Source: Actinomucor elegans | Taxonomy: Eukaryota; Mucoromycota; Mucoromycetes; Mucorales; Mucoraceae | Assembly (NCBI GenBank): GCA_026027325.1 | Contig: JAMSLZ010000020.1 | Span: 361,738 to 425,737 of the forward strand | Reading direction: 5' to 3' | DNA length: 64,000 nt | Shown: positions 31,079 through 42,750 of the stretch, in pieces | Layout: each line of letters opens with the position of its first letter | How positions within the stretch are numbered: the first letter of the stretch is position 1 | Notes under the pieces: model-generated | Told to the model about the DNA's origin: nothing | The model's database searches: none | Seen by the model: only the letters and a program-made list of their open reading frames with translations | Program-made: the position numbers and the translations under genes

Positions 31079-34000
31079 GAAAAGTTGTTCTTGTCCTTCT
31101 AAGAGTATATACATTGGTTTTTTTTTTGTTTGTTCACCGTAATAGTAATAATAACAAACTTAAAATTGGTTATCCTTCACATTTAATTGAATCTGTTCTT
31201 CGAGTTGAGCAACATCGTACTTATTTCGATGGCTCAGCGTGGTAGTAGCATAATTTCCTATATCAATGCTGCATTCGTGTTTTGTTTTTGCCCTACTTAG
31301 ATTTACTAATTTACTTTAAATTGGCTTGCATATATCTAACAAAATAATATTTATGTACACTTTGAACTGTTTGAAACAATGCTGCATTATTAATCAAGCC
31401 TTTGAAGTGCCTTTAATATCGTCGAGCAATAATGTAAAGGTATATCGCCTATGACATTCTATCTACTATACTGTATACTGGCGTTTAGAGCAACTGCTAG
31501 GCTTCCCAGAGGTTTTTTCAACAGTTTCGTTTCTTAACTAATTTCGGCCTAATCTCACCTTCAACTAATAATACATGTTCAGAACAAACCCCTCGATTTA
31601 CTGTTATGTTTATTTTGTGGGAATACAATAAGCATGCTATATGCAATTGGGTGTCAATAAATCACGTAAACTATATCAATAGATCTACAGATCTCCCGAT
31701 TGATTTCAGTTAAATATTATTTCAAATAAATAATTCACGAGACATATCGATGGATAATAGTAGATATCGAATTAACAAAAAATAAAAAGTGAAGCAAGTA
31801 TCCCTTTATTGTAAGACAAGTACATGTCCTGGTAAAAACAATGTCTCCTTTTTTTTTTATCTCCATTGGTTTGCTTGGTATAATCAAGCGTGCCTTTAAT
31901 TCATACTTATAAAGAACACTACTACCCCTCTCTTAGCCTACCGCTGTGTCATGTTAATATAGCAATCAGCACTCAGTAATGGAATTGATTAGCTTAAATA
32001 ACAAGGTAAGATTTTGTGTATGGCACATGGTACTATAGTGGTATTAAGAGGCATTTTAAGCTATAATAGTATGAATCATACTATAGCATGTAGTAGACAA
32101 AAATTAATGCATGCGATATTATTGGAGAAAATGCCGCAATTCATATTCAGAAAGGGCTATTGGATCTATTAATTAGAGAATCTATAACGTTTCCATTAAA
32201 ATTAATATAAAGTAGGTAAATGTGTCATACATATTAATTCATTACTGTAAATTATCACCTTAGATGCCTGTAACATTCCCTCCACTGTTATCGAATACAT
32301 TCACTTTTTGATTGCTGATTCACGTCACATTACAGGTTGTAATCATATATCTTTTAACCTCTCAAATAAGAAATCAGTAATATATTATTTAATCAAGACA
32401 GGCTCAAAGTATCAAGAGTATTCTTAAAACTATCAGATTAATTGAGAGGTGTCAAGCTAAGTGCTTTAAATAATCAATCCAGGGGATGGTCTAAAGAATA
32501 TTAGACTGTAGTGAACAAGCTGAAACTGTCGATCTGTTTATTATAATTGGTGTATGATTCAATAACACATAAATGATACAGATTAAGCCTGTCTAGATTA
32601 TGGGTTATTTCTGACTACTATTGTATATACTTATACCATAGAGATTTTATTGTAGAGTTAATTCCTTGGTTATTGGAATAAACCTATAGCAGCTGTTATT
32701 ATATAGCAATAATCCTAAACCATGAATCATTTACCAATATTTTGGACACATAACCAACCATTCCTTAATTAAAATCAATGGTGTGCTATTATCACGTTAG
32801 AAGATGTAATCAGAGCGCATAACGAGCTCTTGATGGTATGGATTGAATTTACTATATTGACAATCCTCATCTCATATTGATGAATATATAAAGATACTTG
32901 TTTGTATACCGTGCAGGTTTTATCGTATCTTTAATAAAAGAGGATCTCATGTCTCATTCATTATTTTAAAAAGCCATTTGACGTGTTTTTTTTGGGTTCT
33001 AAGTCCAGGAAGAGAATCGCAACCAGGGTTCGATGTCAGATAGCAACATGTACATTTTCCCCTCAGCCACTCCTACAGACTTCCGGTAAACCCTATTGCC
33101 AGTGAAAGTCGCCAAGCTACCACTCATGTAGGGCTTATGGTTCGACACTAAGCAACCCTACTAAGTAGGACCACCAGATAGTTTGGATGCAAATGATAGT
33201 TATTATATATATTGTTAATGATTATGATTATAATAGTAAAAGAATAAATTATATAGGCTCATTATATATAAACATATGATTCTCCTTATGAATAGTATGA
33301 AGATGTAACACATTATTGTACCTATCCAGAATATGAATGATTGAATTAGATTGTTAACGGCAGTTTATTGTATTAAGGAACGTTAGCAAAGGCACGTTTC
33401 CTAACGTAATTACATATTCAATCCTCCATCTCAGCAAGTCACCATAAGCCGCAATCAACAACAAACTAGATGACAAACGTCTACACTATTTTTAATCAAC
33501 TTCAGCAAACTAAAAAGTACAGAGAGGCGCGTTTGGGATTGATTTGAAAAGATTCAATTTTTTTTATAATAAAAGGATTATCATAGTTTTAATGCTATTC
33601 TTCTGTTCTATTCATAATCCTTTTTCTATCTACGTATACAGCAACACAAGACTTTTTCGAAATGGCTGCAATGTGTTTTATTAAACTAGTCAAACTGCCA
33701 TTGTTGTGCTAGAAATATTTAATTTTTCTCGTCAACTCTTAAAAAATAATGAATCATATATCACTATCGATTACATTCACATGTTTAAAGAATAAATAAA
33801 ACGACACTATAAGAACATGTTTGATTGATACATATTACCTTGTTACTGATTATCCATCAGCCAATTAGCGTAATAAATTAATAGTTGATCTTTATTTTCT
33901 TAATTTTTATTTAGTCACATTGCATTGTTCATATATGTATTAACCCGTCGTTTGACATTGACCTTCTGAAAATAAACCGCATAGCGTATATCATTATTGA

Positions 34001-35180
34001 CTCTTCTATAATTACTTATATTACAAGTTTACTCTATTATTGAAAAAGATCGTTTCCTATATAGTATTAAACGAGGGAGATTCTCATATTTATACTTGCT
34101 GTTATAAAAAATAATAAAAACGTTATAAGAATACAATTAAAATCCTTATAATGGTTTATTGTATAGATAGATAAAAGATAATTCTTAGTCAACTGAACAT
34201 CTTTTTGATATAAAATCAAGCCCTATATATATTATAATAAGGTATATAACTAGTAGTATACAAAGGCCTCGGATGTAGAACTATATTGTTTGTAGAGTGG
34301 TTGTTGAAATATATTTGTTAATAGATTACATTATGATGATAATAATTATGTTCTAAGATAAAATTTATGTTGTTATGTGCGAAGTCTGGTTCAGCACACT
34401 TGCGTTTTTGCCATTTGTTTTTAAGAGTATCATTGTTATTACTTCTCACCTTATCGATATGTAGCAGCTTTATATCTAGCTGAGGGTATTTCATTTATAA
34501 AATAGAAAAGATAAAAGATATCAACTGAAATTCCTCTTTTATTAAATTGTCAGGTACACACAGTCCTACGTGTTAAATTAATTATAAATGTCAAATGAAA
34601 TGTAAAACAATAAAATGCGTATCTTTTTATTTCATATTTGATACTTAGACCTGAAGAACAAAATAGGAAGGTTATTATGATACTGATTCAGAGTTAAAGT
34701 CTTCATAGACATCAAAAAATGTATCGTCTTCTTGTAAAACTGTCGTATACACGCTTATATTCATAGGCTATACACATGACTTGTCTCAATTAAAGCTATC
34801 TAACTGCGTAACTGATTGACCCGTCAAATAGGTTTCACCAATCAAGCAATCACGTATAATCAATTAAGCTTCTAGATCGATTCATCATCACTTGTCATTA
34901 ACATTACTCATCAATAATAATACAAGAACCAATACAAGAACAGTGCGTTTACTTGTATAAACTAATTCTACCGTAACTTGCAAGTAATCAGCTAAATATG
35001 AACTATTGTTTCATTCATTCATTCTCAGCAGTACCTGTCAATCGGTTAAACATAAGACCTTTAACTAATATAAATACACCTTCATTTTATGATCGAAATA
35101 AAGAACAATCAATATCATATTACCAATCAGTAATGTGATTACATATACAATTCTTCTTCTTATTATTATTACATGAATCT
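31079..35180. other. 4.1-kb gene desert, AT-rich
   Basis: No gene is supported on either strand. A more GC-rich block (about 32995-33195) stands out from the surroundings. A decayed family-5 LTR piece (TGTCAGGTACACAC, 34549-34620) is present. The rest is probably eroded transposon sequence. Confidence 0.5.
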
Positions 35181-35662
35181 TTAGTCTTTAGCTACTTCGG
35201 ATTCAACAAAAACCAATGAGATAAAATTCACCTCAGTCATGTTATTTCGTCTGTAGTGATTCTGAAAGGTTTCAGAAGAAGACCAGTTTCCAAGAGTAAC
35301 AATGTCATTAAGCGAGACTCCCAGATCCAAAGCTCTAGAAGATGCGATCGACCGAATGGAAGTACCTCTTTCAGAAGTGATTAAAGAAATAAAATGGCGA
35401 TGTAACTAAGTGAAGATAGTAGAGGATGTAACCGGATTTCCCAGAGTCTTGCTGTTTATGAACAATTGCGAATCCAAAGGTCACTGAGCTGACGCCGGAT
35501 GGTCTCTAAAGGATGTAAAGCATTACACAAGGCAGAGCTCTGTGTTGTTTGGATTGGGATGAATGGTGAAAGTCTTAATGATCCGTCTTCCTTTTCGTCG
35601 TTCTTTTGGGGCCGCAACATGGAAGAGTAAGGATCCAATGGCAGAGTCTACCTTATAGGAGC
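35181..35662 (-). pseudogene. DIRS-type tyrosine recombinase remnant
   Basis: Reading minus from the LTR junction at 35662, pieces in two frames with stops give ERRKGRRIIKTFTI, FRDHPA, LFINSKTLGNPVTSSTIF, then GTSIRSIASSRALDLGVSLN, DIVTLGNWSSSETF and QNHYRR. The conserved Arg of the RxxR region, the GNW and the C-terminal Tyr fit the recombinase of DIRS retroelements, which integrate without target duplication. The His of the usual HxxR is Thr here. It is broken by at least one stop and a frame change, and truncated by LTR 35663. RT and RNase H are missing. Confidence 0.7.
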
Positions 35663-36099
35663 TGCGGTAAAGATTGAATAAAAAGCGAGTGAATCAGTTA
35701 GAACCGTTTTATGGGGTTTTATTGATTCAAAGTGAGCTTTTTTTGTCTTTTCTATCTAGCTTGTATCTCTTGCATTTATACTTTGTTGTGTTTGCACAGT
35801 GAAATAATAAAGATCAAAAGAAGTACTTTTTGAGACTGTGCTTTATTATCAAAGATAAATATAAGATGAAGATCCTATAACTATGTCTAAACTAAACCTA
35901 TTTATACTAATCGTCTATTTAAGTGTGGTGAAGAGGATTTAAGAAGATGTTATGTTATAGGTATATGTTCTAGATATATATCCATCTGAGACATGAATCT
36001 TAAACATATCAACTCATGAGTACTTCCGTAGAGATGAGATTGATAATGAATAAGTTATTATTCATACAATAGTCTCTATTCTATAACATACTTCCAAGT
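35663..36099 (-). mobile_element. Family-1 LTR fragment (minus), split by another solo LTR
   Basis: 35663-35783 (TGCGGTAAAGATTG...) matches the family-1 LTR at 39062 in reverse orientation. It resumes at 36090-36099 (TACTTCCAAG) after the insertion at 35784-36089 and is then cut off at 36099. Confidence 0.75.
35784..36089. mobile_element. Solo LTR, family 3 (306 bp)
   Basis: TGTTGTGTTTGCAC...CTATAACA, flanked by the 5-bp duplication TACTT (35779-35783 and 36090-36094). It interrupts the family-1 LTR. Confidence 0.85.
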
Positions 36100-36399
36100 G
36101 TGGTGAAATAGCCACATAATTAAAGTACAGACAGACTAGAGGCCTGTGCGCCCTAGCTGTAGCACATACATACTAAAGCATCATTGATTACCTTATACAG
36201 CGATACAGTCCTTAAACAGAGATACGTCCTTCTTATACTTCTTATATGAACACAAGTAAATAACCTTCAGTCACAATTCAACGAGCATAAATACAAGCTA
36301 GAAAAACTAGTTAGAAAGAAAAGAATCTATTTAAGTTGAATAAACTATAACCAAGTTATAATCGACTTTATTACCTGCTTTTATCTTAATTTTACCGCA
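36100..36399 (+). mobile_element. Family-1-related LTR (300 bp)
   Basis: Begins TGTGGTGAAATAGCCACAT and ends TTTTACCGCA, diverged from the 283-285-bp copies. Flanks (CCAAG and CCTCC) do not match, so it is not a simple solo insertion; recombination between elements is likely. Confidence 0.7.
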
Positions 36400-37078
36400 C
36401 CTCCTGCTGAGAGGAGGGACCTGATCGAAAAAACTGATTGTCCATATTAAAGGGTCGACGATTATTATGTTGACGACGGTGTGTATTCAAGGCTTCTCGA
36501 GTAGCTTTTCTGGCCGCTTTTTGTTTAGTCAGTTTCAGGACAAAAGAAGGATTGACAACCCGCAAAGCAACATTCGTGCGTGTTTGTGTCATAGAAGTTA
36601 AACCATGCAATAAAAGTCGTCGTACATCTTTAATCATGTTCACGTGTCTTTCTAGATTAGGATTATCTATCTCGGTATTGACTAGTAGCTTATGAACAAG
36701 TATATCTAAAGGGCGAAAGGCTGCCGAAATAACATATTGTAGAATTTTTAGAGAATGACCTTCAAGTTTTTGGCCTTTATTCATGGGCTTTTCTGCTGTA
36801 GGTACAGTAGCTGGGGCACAATAATCCACATAAGAAATAGGTGGGTAAAATTCAATAGTAGCCTTTCTCTCTGAGTCAGGCAGAGGAGGCGAAATATATA
36901 ATGGAGAGTCTAACCTAAGAAGTTTCATCAGAAAAGGTAAGGGTGTCCAGTCATAATGGGAGCGAGTGCCAATAGAGTATAGTTGAGCAGTTTCTCCAGC
37001 TAGCTGCCCACCATTCATGTTTTAGTATCCATGATATTTGTAGTACCCATATTCTGTTGAAGAGCTTTTAATTGTTGC
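36400..37078 (-). pseudogene. DIRS-like gag fragment
   Basis: From 37018 the frame encodes about 205 residues with ISYVDYCAP, ILQYVISAAFRPLDILVHKL and a basic C-terminal KQKAARKATREALNTHRRQ, a pattern typical of ORF1 of fungal DIRS elements. Upstream, in another frame, QQQLKALQQNMGTTNIMD shows that the N-terminus is frameshifted. The stop codon comes from the LTR at 36399, and the 5' side is cut by the family-4 LTR at 37079. It is in the same orientation as the recombinase remnant, so both probably come from one element with its centre lost. Confidence 0.6.
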
Positions 37079-37362
37079 TGTTATATCCGGTGCTAAAGAC
37101 GAAGAGTATAATTTAAAATACAAAAATAAAAGAATAGACAGTAAAATGAAATCAGCTAGATCCTGATAGTAAAAGTTATTCTAATGTTTATTCATAATTC
37201 AAAATCAAGTCTTCTTTGTATACATTTCATCAGAGATTAATAGTGTAGCATTCAATCTATCAGCACGCATGGCCGTACAACGGAGCCCAATCCCAGCAGC
37301 CATAAATGAACAGTTGATTCCTTACTATTATGTTGATGCAAGATAGTAGGTGGAATACAACA
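37079..37362 (+). mobile_element. Family-4 solo LTR, internally deleted (284 bp)
   Basis: TGTTATATCCGGTGC...GGTGGAATACAACA, lacking about 220 bp relative to 23742-24244. Confidence 0.75.
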
Positions 37363-37370
37363 ATAGCGCG

Positions 37371-37527
37371 TGTCATCAGGTACACACAGACTTGTGTGTT
37401 ACCTACAATCAATTATAAATATCAAATGAAATGGAAAACAATAAAAGACATCCTTTTATCCCATATATAATCTTTTGTATAAACTTATTTCAATTTACTC
37501 CAAAAATATATAGCTCTGCACACGACA
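37371..37527 (+). repeat. LTR-like repeat, family 5, downstream of tRNA-Asn
   Basis: TGTCATCAGGTACACAC...GCACACGACA with CGCG on each side (37367-37370 and 37528-37531), 61 bp from the tRNA-Asn 3' end. Confidence 0.72.
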
Positions 37528-37587
37528 CGCGAAGAAAGAGCAGAATATAGAAACAACTCACGAAAATAAAAGTTATTTTAAAAGAAT

Positions 37588-37661
37588 CGCTCCCGGGTGG
37601 GCTTGAACCACCAACCTCCTGATTAACAGTCAGACGCGCTAGCCAATTGCGCCACGGAAGC
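37588..37661 (-). tRNA. tRNA-Asn (GTT)
   Basis: A 74-nt cloverleaf on minus: acceptor GCTTCCG/CGGGAGC, A box TGGCGCAATTGGCTAGCGC, anticodon loop CTGTTAA and T arm GGTGGTTCAAGCCCACC. No intron. Confidence 0.96.
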
Positions 37662-38381
37662 CTATATAGTTGTGTCTTTCGATAATTTAAATAAACCGGA
37701 CAGTCAGTAAACTAGAGCACGTGACGAGCTGAGATTAGTATTATCCAATAAGAGAAGAGTATAACGATGTAGTTTTGAATAATGATATTTTTATTAGTTG
37801 TTGTCCTCTTTTTAAATTAATACACAATATATATATATATTATTTTTAATTCTATCTGGAAGGTGCTAGAAGTTATGATTGCCAAGTATGGTATAGTTTA
37901 TGTCGTTTTGTTCTAGAAGGTGCCAAAGGGCTAAAGCGACGCTTAGTTCGAGGCATTGTTCGGACCAAGGGAATTGCTCTCGAACTTTCGCTGACAGTTG
38001 TGTAAAAACCAATATTAGTCAACTCTCAGTGGTTACTAATATATTTTTTCCAAATATAGACAATTATAACCAAAAGTAGAAACTGAGTTATAATTGATCC
38101 AATCAAAATAAGTATGAGTTTTAAGTGAAGAATTAATAATGTTTATTCAATGATGCTTTTGGGTATTTATATTCTTTTTCTATTGTATATACAAAGACAT
38201 ATGATCCAGTTAAATGGGTAATAATAATATATCATGACAATTATATACAAAGTGAGGTGACTTGCTTATGTGATTATATCTGCTTCTTTCTTTTGATATT
38301 TCGTCTGGTGATTGAAGTATTCGGCGTAAATCGCCTCTTCTTGGATTGTTTCTTACGTAACTGTATTTCAAGCTCGACCGG
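37662..38381. other. intergenic / transposon-derived
   Basis: A minus-strand basic tail near 38250-38381 (RKKQSKKRRFTPN) resembles the end of a gypsy polyprotein. No functional gene. Confidence 0.35.
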
Positions 38382-38745
38382 TGTTGTAAACATGACTTGT
38401 TCAGTGTCCGTCACCAATCAGGTCAATGTTCGACAATGCTTATACTCAGCTTGTGCTTTGACAGCTTTGTAACGTCGGTTAAGAGATATATATGGAAATC
38501 AATGCTTAGTGCAACTAACCTTCATAAACTATCTATCACCGAATATAAAGTCGTACTAGAATGGATTACTATAAATCCTTGTTAACTCCATGAGCGCAGT
38601 CTTTGACTAACTCAATCGTCTATAATATCAAGTTAAATCCGAACTTCAATTTTGTATAAATAGCTCATCATTTTAATGCTTTAATAAATCAATTCGTTTT
38701 ATCAGTCTGGTTATTTTTACAGTCTTTATTATATTCGATATAACA
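38382..38745 (+). mobile_element. LTR family 6 (364 bp), left copy
   Basis: TGTTGTAAACATGACTTG...TTCGATATAACA. The same 364 bp occurs inverted at 40965-41328. Confidence 0.85.
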
Positions 38746-39061
38746 ATTTCCAGAGTAGCAGAACCACTCACCAGTTTAGTAAACGCTGAGAATGTCGAAG
38801 AGTTGTGGACCAACAGACATACCCAAAGCTTTAATGCAATAAAAGAGATCCTGCAATCAAAAATGATGCTGCATTATCCTGATCTGTCAAAGAAATTTTA
38901 TGTGGCTACTGATGCATCGCTCTATGGTGTCGCAGCAGTGTTGTTTCAGAAGAATGATGTTGGTCAAGACCTTTATGTTGGTTTTGTATCTAGTTCTTTG
39001 TCACCTTCACAGCGTCGCTGGAGCACGACTAAACGAGAATTATATGCAGTCGTATTAGCAC
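38746..39061 (+). pseudogene. Gypsy element D, RT end to RNase H (first fragment)
   Basis: Encodes RVAEPLTSLVNAENVEELW and RNase H with ATDASLYGVAAVLFQ, nearly the same as element C. The frame is cut at VLAL by the solo LTR at 39062, and RT upstream is missing at the LTR junction. Confidence 0.85.
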
Positions 39062-39344
39062 TGCGGTAAAAATTGAATAAAAAGCGAGTGAATCAGTTAG
39101 AACCGTTTTATGGGGTTTTATTGATTCAAAGTGAGTTTTTTTTCTATCTAGCTTGTATCTCTTGTATTTATACTTCCAAAGAAATGGTCTCTTAGTAACA
39201 ATCAAAGGTCTTTTTAATCTATGTTCATTCTTCATTAATTGTATTTTCAGCGGTGATTCAAAACTCCCTCTTTTGATGGATAGTTATTAAATGAATCCCG
39301 TCTTTTTAATATAATGCAGAATGTTATATGTGGATTTCACCACA
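39062..39344 (-). mobile_element. Solo LTR, family 1 (283 bp) inside element D
   Basis: Reverse orientation (TGCGGTAAAAATTG...TTTCACCACA) with the 5-bp duplication AGCAC (39057-39061, 39345-39349). Removing it restores the frame L-A-L-L-K-F. Confidence 0.92.
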
Positions 39345-40964
39345 AGCACTATTAAAATTTCGTAAGTATATCTGGGGCAATAAGTTTACTGTTTTTACAG
39401 ATCACAAAGCACTGGTATACTTACACACGCAAAAGATTGCCAATCCTATGATGACTGGATGGATCGAAACATTATTGGATTTTGACTTCGATGTCGTGCA
39501 TATCCCCGGTATCTTGAACAAATTACCTGATATCTTGAGCCGTTTGTATCCACCTTTAGACGATGAACACAAACTGGTGGAGGATATTGATGCGCCGAAG
39601 ATCAAACGAAACCCTAAAAACAGATTCACTATAAGAAAGAAGCGATTTAGCCAAGACAAATCTATTAACGTACTTGCAACTAAACTCGTGGAAACTAGAA
39701 ATGAACTGACTGGGTATATGACTCCTCCTGAAGAAGAGAGAGATGCACTATTAAGAGAATCGCATTCCCTTGGTCACTTTGGATCGCAAGCAATTGTTCG
39801 AGATTTGCATTCACAAGGTCTCCATTGGACGAATATCTACGCAGAAGCTAAAGACATTGTTAGTTCATGTATTGAATGCCAGAAGCACAACATTAGTAAA
39901 AGAGGTTATCACCCGTTATCCAATGTAGTAGCTCATCGGCCATTTGACCATATTGCTATTGACTTAGCTGGACCTTTTGATGTAACTGAAGAAGGATATG
40001 TTTACATGTTGGTTATAACAGATATTTGTTCCAAATTCGTTATTCTCAGACCTCTGAAGAACAAACAATCCGATACTGTTGCAAAAGAGTTGGTTAAAGT
40101 CTATGGTGATTTTGGTGTTCCACGTATTTGTCAATCTGATAATGGTTTAGAGTTCAAGAATGCTGTAATGACAAGTATTTCAAAGAACCTAGGTATTGAG
40201 AATCGTAGATATACCACCCCATATCATCCTCGAGCAAATGGAGCAGCCGAAAATGCAGTTCGTACAGCGACTAACACGTTAAGAAAGATGATGAAGTCAG
40301 ATAGTCATAGCTGGGCGTATTATCTTCCTATCATACAGCTCTGCATGAATCGACACATAAAAGCAAAAACGATGAGTTCTCCATTCTCCTTAATGTTTGC
40401 ACGAAGAGTCAATTTACCTGACGATTACGGCAACGAGAAGAAGTTTATACTGCCAATCGAGTCTATGACCGTAAAGGAATTGGAAGAACGAGTAGAGTAC
40501 ATGGACAAGATTGTTTTTCCCGCTATCATCCAAAGAACAGAGAAGATAAAAATGAGGAATACAATAAGAAGTTCAATCAAAAGAATGTACTAGTCGATAT
40601 CCCCGTTGGAACGCATGTAATGGTTCGATTGCAAAATCGATCAAGCAAACTAGCGCCAATGTTTGAAGGACCATATACAGTGGTTCGCAGAAATACTGGA
40701 GGATCATATGAATTGAAAGATGAACAAAACGAACTATTGTCTCGTAATTATGTGCCGTCTGAACTGAAAGTTGTTACCCTTGATGAATCGAGCATCGAAG
40801 AGGAATACTATGAAGTTGAAGATATCCGAGACCATAGAGGAGAAGAAGGTCATCGAGAATATTTAACAAAATGGAAAGGGTATTCAGAAAAAGACAACAC
40901 TTGGCAAAAAGCGAGTGATTTTACAGACCCCACTATAATTCAACGATACTGGAATAAGCAAAAG
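39345..40964 (+). pseudogene. Gypsy element D, RNase H end, integrase and chromodomain
   Basis: Continues with KFRKYIWGNKFTVFTDHKAL, the integrase zinc finger (HSLGHFG...CIECQKHN), catalytic core (AIDLAGPFD, QSDNGLEFKN, NGAAENAVRT) and chromodomain (EYYEVEDIRDHRG, EYLTKWKGYSEKDNTW). One extra A near 40550 shifts the frame after RTEKIK. The 3' end is cut by the inverted family-6 LTR at 40965. Same family as element C. Confidence 0.88.
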
Positions 40965-41328
40965 TGTTATATCGAATATAATAAAGACTGTAAAAATAAC
41001 CAGACTGATAAAACGAATTTATTTATTAAAGCATTAAAATGATGAGCTATTTATACAAAATTGAAGTTCGGATTTAACTTGATATTATAGACGATTGAGT
41101 TAGTCAAAGACTGCGCTCATGGAGTTAACAAGGATTTATAGTAATCCATTCTAGTACGACTTTATATTCGGTGATAGATAGTTTATGAAGGTTAGTTGCA
41201 CTAAGCATTGATTTCCATATATATCTCTTAACCGACGTTACAAAGCTGTCAAAGCACAAGCTGAGTATAAGCATTGTCGAACATTGACCTGATTGGTGAC
41301 GGACACTGAACAAGTCATGTTTACAACA
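40965..41328 (-). mobile_element. LTR family 6 (364 bp), right inverted copy
   Basis: Exact inverse partner of 38382-38745 by eye; flanks (AAAAG, TTGCC) show no duplication. Confidence 0.85.
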
Positions 41329-41557
41329 TTGCCCCCTTCTAGACAGTTGCTTATACTAAGAGTGTTTGCATTGTTACTAGGTGTAGTCTATAATGTGCAT
41401 AAGTTAATAGGAAGTTACATACTTCGGTGCGTGTCCTTTCGCCTTGTAATGAACTGATCGTAGTTATTCCTCGATAAAAACCTTATGTAAAAAACCCGTA
41501 GGATAAAAGTGAAGGAAAAGAAGAATAACAAACAAGACTGTATAGAAAGTCTATGAT

Positions 41558-41843
41558 CTATTGTTGGTTTCTACTGCGTTTGTTCCGAGTAGCTATCTTA
41601 CGTGTATTGACTGTCATAGGAGCCTTACGTTTCTTGGAAGAGGATTGCTTATGATCAGCATTGCGACGTCCCCAATATATTTCAATTGGTTTCTTTGAAT
41701 CGAAGTGTGATGGAGGTTCCCATGTATCATCTTCATCGTTTGGATATCCTTTCCATTTGACTCTGTATAAATAATTACCAGGTGATCCAGAATGATCAAT
41801 GACTGCTTGTATTTCAAAGTGATCTTCTTTAAGCTTTTGGGAT
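41558..41843 (-). pseudogene. Element A: chromodomain end of gypsy polyprotein
   Basis: Minus frame with HFEIQAVIDHSGSPGNYLYR, VKWKGYPNDEDDTWEPP and IEIYWGRRN, then a basic tail, stop at 41558-41560. It joins in frame to the integrase fragment (SQK) across the Merlin-like insertion when one copy of CTTTTGGGAT is removed. Confidence 0.85.
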
Positions 41844-41922
41844 GATTATCAAACGAGCTCTCACATCACGTGATAATAGAATATATTGTTTTAAGATTAT
41901 TTTATTTTATAAATTTATAATT

Positions 41923-42210
41923 TTATTTTTTTAAGAACAGGTACAATATTGTTATTAACATTATTAAATATATCTTCCTCATTGTTTTCATATACTCTTT
42001 TGCTTTTTTTACTTTTGTTATATGTTTTAAATTCATAAACTTTTTTATTTTTTTATTTGATCCATTTTTTTTAATATAAATTTCAAAACACCCATCTTTT
42101 TGTTTAATTTTAAATTCACTTAAATCATATTTTTTTATTTTTTTTACAATCATACTTCTTTTAATATTATATTTAAAGTTATCATCGGCTATTAAATCTA
42201 ATATGTTCAT
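41923..42210 (-). CDS. Small lysine-rich ORF of the Merlin-like element
   Basis: 95 residues, strongly basic (KKIKKYDLSEFKIKQKDG) and ending in a hydrophobic stretch. No family recognised. In this AT-rich region, coding status is uncertain; location inside the element suggests an accessory or truncated protein. Confidence 0.35.
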   Translation of the reverse strand: MNILDLIADDNFKYNIKRSMIVKKIKKYDLSEFKIKQKDGCFEIYIKKNGSNKKIKKFMNLKHITKVKKAKEYMKTMRKIYLIMLITILYLFLKK

Positions 42211-42750
42211 TATTTTTCTATATAATTGTTTTCAATTTTTAAATTTTTTATGTTGACATTATATCTAATCCAATTCATACTATTAAGTAACGCCGAGAAC
42301 ATATTAGAAAAGTTAATTTTACTAGAAAATAAATCTATATTATAATAATATGTATATTAAAAAAAGGAATCTATAATATAATTATTGAAAATAATTAAAA
42401 TAAAAGTTATATATATTATTGATTAATAAATCTTTTCTTGAAAAGTATATTCAACGATGTAAGATTCATTAAATTTATAATCAATGTATGTAATATAAGA
42501 ATAATTATTAGAACAATATGAAATGAATTATTTTATTAAAGATAATCATTCAAATATACTTATATACAAATTTTTTAGGTTTATAATAAAATAACTATAT
42601 AATATTTAATAAATCAGTTTAATAACATGATCAGATCATATTAATAATTGAAATAAACTTTCAAAATGCATTTTAAGTTTAATATATTTCGTGTCATATT
42701 ACATTTTTATAAAAAAATCAAATTGTATTTAATCAAGTTATATATAAACT

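Noticed and set aside
35663..36399. First read as a 737-bp MITE with GCGGTAAA inverted ends
   Set aside because: The TG...CA limits, the TACTT duplication and the matches to solo LTRs at 20588 and 39062 show stacked LTRs instead.
38397..38585. 62-residue ORF seen again at 41125-41313
   Set aside because: Frame within the inverted family-6 LTR pair, not a gene.
39029..39235. 68-residue minus ORF
   Set aside because: Lies in the family-1 solo LTR and its flank; the similar stretch at 20700-20870 explains it.
39057..39349. First read as a templated filler copied from the transposon at 20588-20872
   Set aside because: Exact 5-bp duplications (AGCAC, GGCAG) and TG...CA ends at both sites make two independent solo LTRs the simpler explanation.
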